Made by a program: the position numbers and the translations under genes
Shown: positions 15,134-21,144 of the stretch, piece by piece
Position numbering within the stretch: position 1 is the first letter of the stretch
How the letters are laid out: every line of letters starts with the position of its first letter
Assembly (NCBI GenBank): GCA_002085465.1
Contig: NBML01000032.1
Span: forward strand, 1 to 21,144
Direction: 5' to 3'
Length of the DNA stretch: 21,144 nucleotides
Source: Desulfobacteraceae bacterium 4572_89
Lineage (GTDB): Bacteria; Desulfobacterota; Desulfobacteria; Desulfobacterales; Desulfobacteraceae
Notes under the pieces: generated by a model
The model's database searches: none
The model's input: only the letters and a program-made list of their open reading frames with translations
What the model was told of the DNA's origin: nothing

Positions 15134-15216
15134 TGAAGTTTCTTGTAAGATACTTACATATAGTATATTTTTTTACTATAGAAATATCCTTTTTTCAACT
15201 CAGGGAGTGTTTTTCC
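15134..15216. promoter_or_regulatory. Divergent intergenic region with two dyads
   Basis: This 83-bp AT-rich region separates the divergent EI24 and aminotransferase genes and must hold both promoters. It contains a perfect dyad GTAAG-ATA-CTTAC (15145-15157) and, next to it, TATAGTA with TACTATA (15159-15180, 8-base loop). Possible plus-strand -10 elements overlap the second dyad (TATAGT or TATATT) without a good -35 at normal spacing. The dyads could be operator sites; no regulator gene is adjacent. Confidence 0.35.
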
Positions 15217-16074
15217 ATGAAAATATATTATGTTGACGGAGAGTTTGTTCCTTCTGACAAAGCAGTCATACCCGTTGAGGACCTGGCTGTTATACGAGGC
15301 TATGGAGTGTGTGATATCATGCGGACCTACCAGGGGCGACCCTATTTCCTGGATGAGCATATGGATAGACTTGAGAACTCGGCCCGGAAGATTGGCCTGT
15401 CCCTACCCTGGACTTCCGTTGAAATCAAAGAGATTGTTCTTTCCACCCTGGACAAAAACCCTGGAATGGATGAAGCCAATATACGGATTGTGATAACGGG
15501 CGGGTCCAGTCCTGATTTTTTTTCACCCAATGGAAATCCCCGGCTCATTGTCATGGTAACCCCCATTCAAAAACTCCCGGGATTTTGGTATGCAAAGGGG
15601 ATAAAAGTCATCACCCATGCCCAGGAAAGGGCTGTTCCCGATGCAAAGGTAATCTCCTATATCCCGGCTGCCCTGACCCTGAAAAAAGCAAAAAAGCAGA
15701 ATGCTGTTGAAGCAATTTATGTAAACCAGAACAATGAGGCCCTGGAATGCACCACCAGTAATCTGTTTGCATTTTACGGCACCACCCTGGTCACCCCGGA
15801 TCAGGGCATTTTAAAGGGGATCACCCGGAAACTTATTCTCTCCCTGGGATCCAGGTTTTTTACAATTGAAAAAAGGGCCATCCCCCTTGAGGAACTTCTA
15901 CAGGCAGATGAGGTCTTTATCTCGGGCACCAATAAAGGGGTGGTCCCGGTGATTCAAATTGATGAAACCATGATTGCCGATGGAAAACCCGGAAGGAACA
16001 CCCAAACCATTATCCAGGCCCTGGATCAGCATTCAATGTACTTTATGAAAAAAAACAAGGAGATGAACACCTGA
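15217..16074 (+). CDS. Class IV PLP-dependent aminotransferase (BCAT/D-amino-acid aminotransferase family)
   Basis: The 285-residue enzyme is of fold-type IV. Starting at ATG 15217, MKIYYVDGEFVPSDKAVIPVEDLAVIRGYGVCDIMRT (split over the N-terminus) is typical of the family. The PLP lysine is K144 in DAKVISYIPA, the cofactor-contacting glutamate is E177 in LECTTSNLFAF, and the phosphate loop is GITRK at 201-205. The longer frame from 15133 was rejected because GGGAG lies 9 bases before ATG 15217 and family similarity starts there. Members transaminate branched-chain amino acids or D-amino acids, or are aminodeoxychorismate lyases. The R-x-H substrate motif of D-amino-acid aminotransferases is not evident, so a branched-chain-type enzyme is slightly favoured; specificity remains open. 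It is transcribed alone, divergent from the EI24 gene and convergent with the cyclase. Confidence 0.87.
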   Translation: MKIYYVDGEFVPSDKAVIPVEDLAVIRGYGVCDIMRTYQGRPYFLDEHMDRLENSARKIGLSLPWTSVEIKEIVLSTLDKNPGMDEANIRIVITGGSSPDFFSPNGNPRLIVMVTPIQKLPGFWYAKGIKVITHAQERAVPDAKVISYIPAALTLKKAKKQNAVEAIYVNQNNEALECTTSNLFAFYGTTLVTPDQGILKGITRKLILSLGSRFFTIEKRAIPLEELLQADEVFISGTNKGVVPVIQIDETMIADGKPGRNTQTIIQALDQHSMYFMKKNKEMNT

Positions 16075-16109
16075 TTTCTGGTCAAACGAAATAAAGCCCC
16101 GGACAAACT

Positions 16110-16131
16110 GATTCGTAATCTGATTATAATC
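16110..16131. other. Two small dyads in the convergent gap
   Basis: GATT-CGT-AATC (16110-16120) and the perfect palindrome GATTATAATC (16122-16131) lie in the 61-bp gap between the convergent aminotransferase and cyclase genes. They may contribute to termination, but neither is a standard GC-rich hairpin with a T-tract. Confidence 0.25.
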
Positions 16132-16135
16132 CCGA

Positions 16136-17950
16136 TTATATGCCGGGACAGGTGATGGCATCATGGTGTGTGGGGATGCATTGGATCAAATAGGTAAGGT
16201 CCCTGGAAAACTCCTTATAGGAAACATGGTTCCGCTTCTGTACGATATCATTACAGAGCTTGAATTGTTTTTTGTAAAAATCAAAAAAAGGAATATATTC
16301 CCTTGTCTTTACCCAGTCTGAATTAATTTTTTCCCTGGCAATTTTCTGTATTATAGGGGTGTCTTTGGAAATCAGGGCATTCTCCAATATTTTTATTATC
16401 TTATCCGAGGTATGAATCCCGTCCCTGACACCACTGCTTTCCAGTCTGGATGCCGTGTTTACTGCCCTGCCAAGGGCTGTGACAATTTTTCTTTTTTTGT
16501 TTCCCAAGGGGCCCACCAGGGCGGTTCCACTTTCCAGGCCTGCCCTGAAACGAAGGTCAAGCCCGTGATTTTTCATCAGGGTGATCACCCTGTTATCCCG
16601 GTCCATGGGATGCCTGCCAAGTTTCAGCAGATGGATATCATTAAAAACAGAGGACAACAGGCATGTCATGAGCATTACTCTCTCCCCAAGCCCAAGGGAA
16701 ATTTTTTGTTCGGGGTCATCGAAAATAGAAATATTCTGAAAAAAAACAGAATCCCCTATAATATTATCCACCCGGCAGGCAAACCGGGCGGCATTTTCTG
16801 CGGCTATTTCATGGCAGAGGTTTAAAACCAGAAAATAATCCCTGGGCTTTAAAGAATTTCGAAGGAGGGCAGAGCCCACCATATCCATGAATGCATACAC
16901 CCCGTCCGGGATGCTCATGGGACTCATATTCAATTGTCTGGCCGTCACCCCGCCCACTGCCCTGAGATATTTTTTCTGGGCCTCAAGTTCTGTTTCCTTT
17001 TCCCTTAGAGTGTCTGCCATTTTTCTAAGTTTTCTTTCCTTGCGCCAGATTACCCTGGCCGCTGGTTTTCCACTGGCACGTCCCAGGTAAACCAGGGATG
17101 CCTTCTGGATGGCAGAAATGAGGATATCCAGCCTGTCTGTAAGCATCTGCTCATGGGAAAAGCACCCATTGGCCCTGGTAACCAGATACTCATCAACGGT
17201 ATTAAAAACAATGGCCCCATAATCCGGAATATAAGCCGCGATAAAATTTTTCGATCGAAACTGCCTTACAATATCTCTGTTGACCCTGATATCTGGAAGA
17301 GTTTTAAAAAGGCTGCCGTCATAGGAAATAACAGAAGCATTGGAAAACCTTGAATCAGGACCTGATACAGAATCAAGTACAGTGCCAGGCACAGGGCCAG
17401 ATACAGGATCCGATCCCATGCCGGGGCCGGAACCAGGCTCGATGCTGAAACCGGAGCCGGGAGCAAACTTTGACCAGGGAATATCGCCAATATCCGGCTT
17501 GCTGCTGGAACCAAGATTTTGTTCCAAACCTACATTGTCCTGATTGTCAGTGTCCTGATTGTCAATGATAAGGATTTTAATGCCTTTTTCATAAAAATCC
17601 TGGTGATTCCTCAAAACATAGGAAATCACCCCTTCATTTTCAATTCTATCGCCGAATCCATTGGTTCTATACAATTTGATGGGGGAAAGTTTTTTAAACT
17701 TGACAAGGGGCTTGCCAAATGTCTTTAAGAACAAACCATATAAACCTTTTCCGTCAAATTTATGCATCACTCCCCTGTCCCATTTTCTTGGCGGTAGAAA
17801 ATTGGAAAGGGTGTGATCCGTACCAAAAACCAGTCCAGTATGCCTTGCTCCCATCAATTTAAGGGAAAAAGAAAGCAGGTGGGGCAGAACATTCTTTTTG
17901 TGAAAAATCTGGGTTTCAAATTTATGGATATCAGGTAATTCTTGATTCAT
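16136..17950 (-). CDS. Class III nucleotide cyclase with N-terminal sensor-like region and coiled coil
   Basis: The 604-residue soluble protein ends in a class III adenylate/guanylate cyclase domain (about 345-520). Metal-binding aspartates are D356 in YAFMDMVGS and D400 in IIGDSVFF. The transition-state pair N498 and R502 is present in GRAVNTASRLE, and GLESGTALVGPLG precedes it. The usual base-selecting Lys of adenylate cyclases, four residues before D400, is Asn396 or Asn397 by my alignment, and the second position is Thr491, so the nucleotide preference is unclear. The region 1-290 may hold a GAF-like sensor (VLPHLLSFSLKLMGARHTGLVF) interrupted by a repeat-rich insert at about 130-200. Residues about 300-335 look like a coiled-coil linker. 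The start overlaps the end of the CFA synthase gene by 20 bp, implying coupled translation. It is unlike transmembrane receptor cyclases and probably acts in the cytoplasm. Confidence 0.86.
   Translation of the reverse strand: MNQELPDIHKFETQIFHKKNVLPHLLSFSLKLMGARHTGLVFGTDHTLSNFLPPRKWDRGVMHKFDGKGLYGLFLKTFGKPLVKFKKLSPIKLYRTNGFGDRIENEGVISYVLRNHQDFYEKGIKILIIDNQDTDNQDNVGLEQNLGSSSKPDIGDIPWSKFAPGSGFSIEPGSGPGMGSDPVSGPVPGTVLDSVSGPDSRFSNASVISYDGSLFKTLPDIRVNRDIVRQFRSKNFIAAYIPDYGAIVFNTVDEYLVTRANGCFSHEQMLTDRLDILISAIQKASLVYLGRASGKPAARVIWRKERKLRKMADTLREKETELEAQKKYLRAVGGVTARQLNMSPMSIPDGVYAFMDMVGSALLRNSLKPRDYFLVLNLCHEIAAENAARFACRVDNIIGDSVFFQNISIFDDPEQKISLGLGERVMLMTCLLSSVFNDIHLLKLGRHPMDRDNRVITLMKNHGLDLRFRAGLESGTALVGPLGNKKRKIVTALGRAVNTASRLESSGVRDGIHTSDKIIKILENALISKDTPIIQKIAREKINSDWVKTREYIPFFDFYKKQFKLCNDIVQKRNHVSYKEFSRDLTYLIQCIPTHHDAITCPGI
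17351..17461 (-). repeat. Gly/Pro/Ser-rich degenerate repeat insert in the cyclase
   Basis: Residues about 164-200 consist of degenerate hexanucleotide-like units encoding PGSGP, SGPVPG and SGPD patterns. They form a low-complexity, probably disordered insert between two ordered parts of the N-terminal region. Confidence 0.75.
17536..17565 (-). repeat. 15-bp tandem repeat encoding DNQDT/DNQDN in the cyclase
   Basis: Two adjacent 15-bp units (17536-17550, 17551-17565), differing at the last base, encode a duplicated Asp-Asn-Gln-Asp pentapeptide at residues about 129-138. Confidence 0.85.
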
Positions 17951-19268
17951 TTTTAAACCCGGCTTTTGAAAAGGGTGTTAAAAAATACTCCATTCTTGAT
18001 TTGTCTTGATTTGATTTGTCTTGATTTGATTTATCTTGGTTTAATTTATCCGGCATTAATTTATTGGGGTTTGATTTATAAAAAAGATTCTGAAACAATG
18101 CGATCTCCTTTTGCCGGAAAGAGACCATGGACCCGATAAAAAAGACATGATAAATTCGGTACACATTTTCCGAAACAATCTGTAAAAGTTTGTCCTTATG
18201 GATTTCCATCCTGAAGATCCAGTCAGCCAGGGTTTTGATATAATGGACCCTGAAATTTTCTACGTTCAGGAGTTCAAACCCTGATCCGGCTGCAAAATCA
18301 ATAAGATCCTGCTGGAACATCAGTTCTCCACCGGGAAACATATAGGTGTCTAAAAAGGTATTATTATATCCTTTTTTCCGGGGAGTATTGGTGGTGATGG
18401 TATGCTGGAGGAAAAGTCCGTCTTCTGCAAGGCAATTGTACACAATTTTATAAAAATGTTTCATATTTGCCCGGCCCACATGTTCAGACATTCCCACACA
18501 GGAAATTTTATCAAATTGTTTTTCCCCCAAATCCCGGTAATTTAAAATTTCTATGGAAATCTGATCTTCAAGGCCCTGTTTTTGAATCCATTGGTCGGCA
18601 TATTTTTTTTGCTCCAGGCTCAGGGTAATACCTGTAACACGGACATGATAATGCTTTGCCGCATAAACGGCAAAATTCCCCCAGCCCGATCCAATATCCA
18701 GGAGGTGGTCTCCTTTTTTCAGCCTCAGTTTCCTGCAGATAATATCCATTTTTTCATTCTGGGCCTGGGACATGGTGGTATCCCTGGTGGCATAGTAGCC
18801 GCAGGTATAGCCCATGGTACGGCCCAGGAACAATCGATAAAAATCACTGGGAACATCATAGTGATATTCAATGTTTTTTTTCTCTTTTTCCCGAATCTTG
18901 ACAAAAAATTGAAAAAACCGCTCCTTCAGGCTCCTGGGCTGGTCCGTATACAGCAGTTTATCGCAAACCAGTTCATATAATTCCCTGATACTGCCGGACA
19001 CATCAAAATAGCCTTTAATATAGGCTTCTCCCAGGGAGAAAGCGTCTGGGAATACCAGGGCATTGAAAAATTTATGATCTTTGATGAGAAGCTGATGCCT
19101 GGCATTGCCGGAAATGGTTGTATATTTTTCCCCGTTGTGATCAACAATCTCAATGGGAATCATTTCCTGCTTCAGGGTCTGGATAAATTTTTTAAGAAAG
19201 ACCCTTTCTTTACCCGGTATAAATTGTGATGGTATAAGCTTTGACACCCTTGCAAGAACTGATTTCAT
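17931..19268 (-). CDS. cfa: Cyclopropane-fatty-acyl-phospholipid synthase with repeat-extended C-terminus
   Basis: This 445-residue SAM-dependent methyltransferase adds a methylene group across double bonds of membrane phospholipid acyl chains. The N-terminal lipid-binding domain (about 1-125) includes FPDAFSLGEAYIKGYFDVSG. The catalytic domain has the SAM motif LLDIGSGWGNF (189-199) and GITLSLEQ. Bicarbonate-site residues expected from E. coli Cfa are C156 (YTCGYY), E262 (MSEHVG), H289 (LQHTIT, same 27-residue spacing) and probably Y343. Family similarity ends near residue 398. A tail follows with five pentapeptide units ending in DK or NK (LNQDK, SNQDK), and it runs 20 bp into the cyclase gene. 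The start is secure: AAAGGAGGT sits 5 bases before ATG 19268, the strongest ribosome binding site in the window. Confidence 0.93.
   Translation of the reverse strand: MKSVLARVSKLIPSQFIPGKERVFLKKFIQTLKQEMIPIEIVDHNGEKYTTISGNARHQLLIKDHKFFNALVFPDAFSLGEAYIKGYFDVSGSIRELYELVCDKLLYTDQPRSLKERFFQFFVKIREKEKKNIEYHYDVPSDFYRLFLGRTMGYTCGYYATRDTTMSQAQNEKMDIICRKLRLKKGDHLLDIGSGWGNFAVYAAKHYHVRVTGITLSLEQKKYADQWIQKQGLEDQISIEILNYRDLGEKQFDKISCVGMSEHVGRANMKHFYKIVYNCLAEDGLFLQHTITTNTPRKKGYNNTFLDTYMFPGGELMFQQDLIDFAAGSGFELLNVENFRVHYIKTLADWIFRMEIHKDKLLQIVSENVYRIYHVFFIGSMVSFRQKEIALFQNLFYKSNPNKLMPDKLNQDKSNQDKSNQDKSRMEYFLTPFSKAGFKNESRIT
18001..18075 (-). repeat. 15-bp tandem repeat, five units, at the 3' end of cfa
   Basis: Units 18001-18015 and 18016-18030 are identical, and 18031-18045 differs slightly; 18046-18060 and 18061-18075 are degenerate. 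Together they encode SNPNK-LMPDK-LNQDK-SNQDK-SNQDK. The repeat lies beyond the conserved enzyme and just before the overlap with the cyclase start. Confidence 0.85.
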
Positions 19269-19270
19269 GA

Positions 19271-19280
19271 TACCTCCTTT
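19271..19280 (-). promoter_or_regulatory. cfa: Strong Shine-Dalgarno sequence of cfa
   Basis: AAAGGAGGTA on the minus strand ends 2-5 bases before ATG 19268 and is nearly perfectly complementary to the 16S rRNA 3' end. It fixes the start and suggests high translation. Confidence 0.85.
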
Positions 19281-19335
19281 GCATGGTTGGAAGAATGTGC
19301 AAACGATAACTATGAAATTTTTTCAGTGTAGGCCT

Positions 19336-19341
19336 ATTATA
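19336..19341 (-). promoter_or_regulatory. Possible -10 element of the cfa-cyclase pair
   Basis: TATAAT on the minus strand lies about 68 bases upstream of the cfa start, in a very AT-rich stretch. No good -35 hexamer is found 16-18 bases upstream, so the call rests on one hexamer. Confidence 0.3.
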
Positions 19342-19386
19342 TAAAATTATTTTAAAAATAAAAGAACTAAATTTAAAAAATAATCT

Positions 19387-21144
19387 TTATCCCAGGGCCT
19401 TTAAGATCTGTTTGGTTTCCACAAGGGCTTTGGAGATATTGTTTCTTTTTTGCCCCAGATGGATCTGTATGCTGTCTTTTTTCACATATTTATAGGAAAC
19501 CATGGGTTTTAAAATTTTATCAATGGATTCCAGGGAAGTTTTCATATGGGCCTGGGAAAAGGAGAGCACAAGGGAGTTGGGGTTAATATCCAGGCGTTTG
19601 ACCCCGGCTTTGACGGCAAATATCCTGAGCATTATTTTCAACAGCATGTTTTCTGCTTCTTTGGGGAGTCTGCCGTACCGGTCCAGCAATTCCTTTTTCA
19701 TGTCTGAGATATCCCCAAGTTCTGTCAGCCTGGACAATCGCCGGTAAAGGGTCAGGCGCTGCTCCACAGATTCAATATAATGGTCTGGAAACCCGGAAGA
19801 CATGCTGGCATTGATTTCAGGGTCCAGGGGTTCAATGGACTCTTCACCCTTGAGATCATGGACTGCCTGATCCAGGAGTTTTAAAAACATATCATAGCCC
19901 ACTGCGGCAATGTGTCCGGACTGAGAAGCTCCCAGGGCGGTTCCTGCCCCCCGGATCTGGAGATCTTTCATGGCTATCTGGAATCCTGAACCCAGGTCCT
20001 TATGTTCCATGAGGGCAGACAATCTTTTTTTAGCATCTTTGGTCAGCCTTGATTCATCGGAAATAAACAGATGGGCATAGGCCTGGTGATCTCCCCTGCC
20101 GATCCTTCCCCTTAGCTGATAAATCTGGGAAAGACCGAAACGTTCTGCCTTGTTGATGATCATGGTATTTGCAGAGGGGATATCCAGGCCGGACTCAATG
20201 ATTGTGGTGGCAACCAGAACGTTGATCTCAAAATTGACAAACTGGAACATCACCTTTTCCAGTTCAGCCTCGGAAAGCCTGCCATGGGCAACGCCGATTT
20301 TAGCATGGGGAACGATTTTCTGTATATTATCGGCCATCTTAAATATGGTTTTGATATTATTGTGGACAAAAAACACCTGGCCCTTTCGTGATAATTCCTT
20401 TTCCACTGCATCCTTGATAATGGTATCTTCATATTTTGAAATATAGGATACAATGGGCTGGCGGTCGGCCGGGGCCGTGGTAATCACGCTGATATCCCGC
20501 ATGCCTGTTAAAGAAAGGTGCAGGGTCCTGGGAATGGGTGTTGCGGTCAGGGCCAGAACATCCACGGTGTTTCTCTTTTTTTTCAGAATTTCCTTATGTT
20601 TAACACCAAACCTCTGCTCTTCATCCAGGACCAGCAGCCCCAGGGACTTGAAATCCACATCTTTTTGCAGCAGCCTGTGGGTGCCGATGACAATATCCAC
20701 CAGGCCGGCAGCCATTTTTTTTAATATCCGGGTCTGTTCCTTACGGGTCCTGAACCTGGACAGACATTCAATCTCCACAGGGTAATTTTCAAACCGCTCT
20801 TTAAATGTCAGCAGATGCTGTTCCGCAAGAATGGTTGTGGGTACAACAATGGCCACCTGTTTCCCGTCATTTACCGCCTTAAAGGCAGCCCGGATGGCCA
20901 CTTCTGTTTTTCCATATCCCACATCTCCGCATACGAGCCGGTCCATGGGAATATTGGATTCCATGTCCAAATGGACATCATCAATTGCCTTGAGCTGATC
21001 CCGGGTCTCTTCATAGGGGAAAGAGGTTTCAAAATCATTGTAATAATTGTCCGGCAGGCTGAAGGCAAATCCCTTGTTGACCTTGCGGCTGGCATAGAGA
21101 TCCAGAAGATCAGCAGCCATTTTTTCCACCTCAGCCTTGGCTTT
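19387..21144 (-). CDS. mfd: Transcription-repair coupling factor Mfd, C-terminal part, 5' partial
   Basis: The frame runs off the window end (codons AAA GCC AAG GCT GAG precede GTG 21129), leaving the last about 585 residues of a protein usually near 1150. Mfd removes stalled RNA polymerase at lesions and recruits UvrA. Present are the end of the linker before the motor (ASRKVNKGFAFSLPDN), the RecG-like translocase with Walker A GDVGYGKTE, the DEEQ box in LLVLDEEQRFGVKH, ALTATPIPRTL, the ATTIIESGLDIP and QLRGRIGRGDHQAYAHL motifs, the helical element after DLGSGFQIAMKDLQIRGAG, and the C-terminal TRCF regulatory domain (SMSSGFPDHYIESVEQRLTLYRRL region). No breaks or missing motifs are seen. It is separated from cfa by 118 bp and is on the same strand; co-transcription is possible but cfa probably has its own start. 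Confidence 0.95.
   Translation of the reverse strand, partial: KAKAEVEKMAADLLDLYASRKVNKGFAFSLPDNYYNDFETSFPYEETRDQLKAIDDVHLDMESNIPMDRLVCGDVGYGKTEVAIRAAFKAVNDGKQVAIVVPTTILAEQHLLTFKERFENYPVEIECLSRFRTRKEQTRILKKMAAGLVDIVIGTHRLLQKDVDFKSLGLLVLDEEQRFGVKHKEILKKKRNTVDVLALTATPIPRTLHLSLTGMRDISVITTAPADRQPIVSYISKYEDTIIKDAVEKELSRKGQVFFVHNNIKTIFKMADNIQKIVPHAKIGVAHGRLSEAELEKVMFQFVNFEINVLVATTIIESGLDIPSANTMIINKAERFGLSQIYQLRGRIGRGDHQAYAHLFISDESRLTKDAKKRLSALMEHKDLGSGFQIAMKDLQIRGAGTALGASQSGHIAAVGYDMFLKLLDQAVHDLKGEESIEPLDPEINASMSSGFPDHYIESVEQRLTLYRRLSRLTELGDISDMKKELLDRYGRLPKEAENMLLKIMLRIFAVKAGVKRLDINPNSLVLSFSQAHMKTSLESIDKILKPMVSYKYVKKDSIQIHLGQKRNNISKALVETKQILKALG

Noticed and set aside
15133..15216. N-terminal extension (28 residues) of the class IV aminotransferase
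   Set aside because: The extension covers the divergent promoter region and is hydrophobic noise; ATG 15217 has a good ribosome binding site and starts the family homology.
18001..18075. CRISPR-like array
   Set aside because: Units are contiguous 15-mers without spacers and lie in frame within cfa.

Overview
The window looks like a chromosomal segment of a moderately AT-rich anaerobic deltaproteobacterium, most likely Desulfobacterales (Desulfobacula/Desulfobacterium-like). This is inferred from protein flavour, gene content (Pfa-type lipid synthase, small RRSxxDRR protein, EI24 protein, class III cyclase, CFA synthase, Mfd) and long A/T homopolymers. No rRNA, tRNA, IS element or CRISPR array was seen. 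Both ends cut through genes.

Layout. (1) 1-1937, plus strand: the 3' part of an acidic-repeat protein with a SUMF1/FGE-like domain, overlapping a XerD-type tyrosine recombinase. (2) 2042-11438, plus strand: a PfaD-like enoyl reductase followed by a very large PfaA/PfaC-like iterative lipid synthase, KS-AT-ACP-ACP-KR-DH-DH(FabA)-DH(FabA). The synthase is split over three reading frames by two compensating one-base shifts, at an A10 run (6759-6768) and near a C4 run (7529-7532). With both repaired it is one protein of about 2567 residues. (3) 11461-13221, minus strand: a CPBP/CAAX-type membrane protease and a UDP-glucuronate-4-epimerase-like enzyme, converging on the synthase. (4) 13222-13562: a gene-free stretch with one clear hairpin, then an 80-residue Arg-rich protein on the minus strand behind a consensus sigma70 promoter. 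(5) 13972-15133, minus strand: an EI24/CysZ-like membrane protein followed by a single-domain bacterial cereblon (CULT) protein. (6) 15217-16074, plus strand: a class IV aminotransferase. (7) 16136-19268, minus strand: a cyclopropane-fatty-acid synthase overlapping a multi-domain class III nucleotide cyclase by 20 bp. (8) 19387-21144, minus strand: the C-terminal two modules of Mfd, cut by the window end.

How the genes fit together. PfaD plus the megasynthase form a two-gene secondary-lipid (PUFA/polyketide-like) system. The chain-length-factor KS pair, PfaB acyltransferase and PfaE phosphopantetheinyl transferase of classical Pfa systems are not in the window. CFA synthase is a second membrane-lipid enzyme and is translationally overlapped with a cyclase, but no direct link to the Pfa locus can be shown.

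The most unusual observations are the PfaA/PfaC-type fusion and its frame shifts, the CULT protein whose tri-Trp cage and zinc-Cys spacings match human cereblon, and short in-frame tandem repeats (often 15 bp, i.e. pentapeptides) in linkers and tails of at least five unrelated or split genes.
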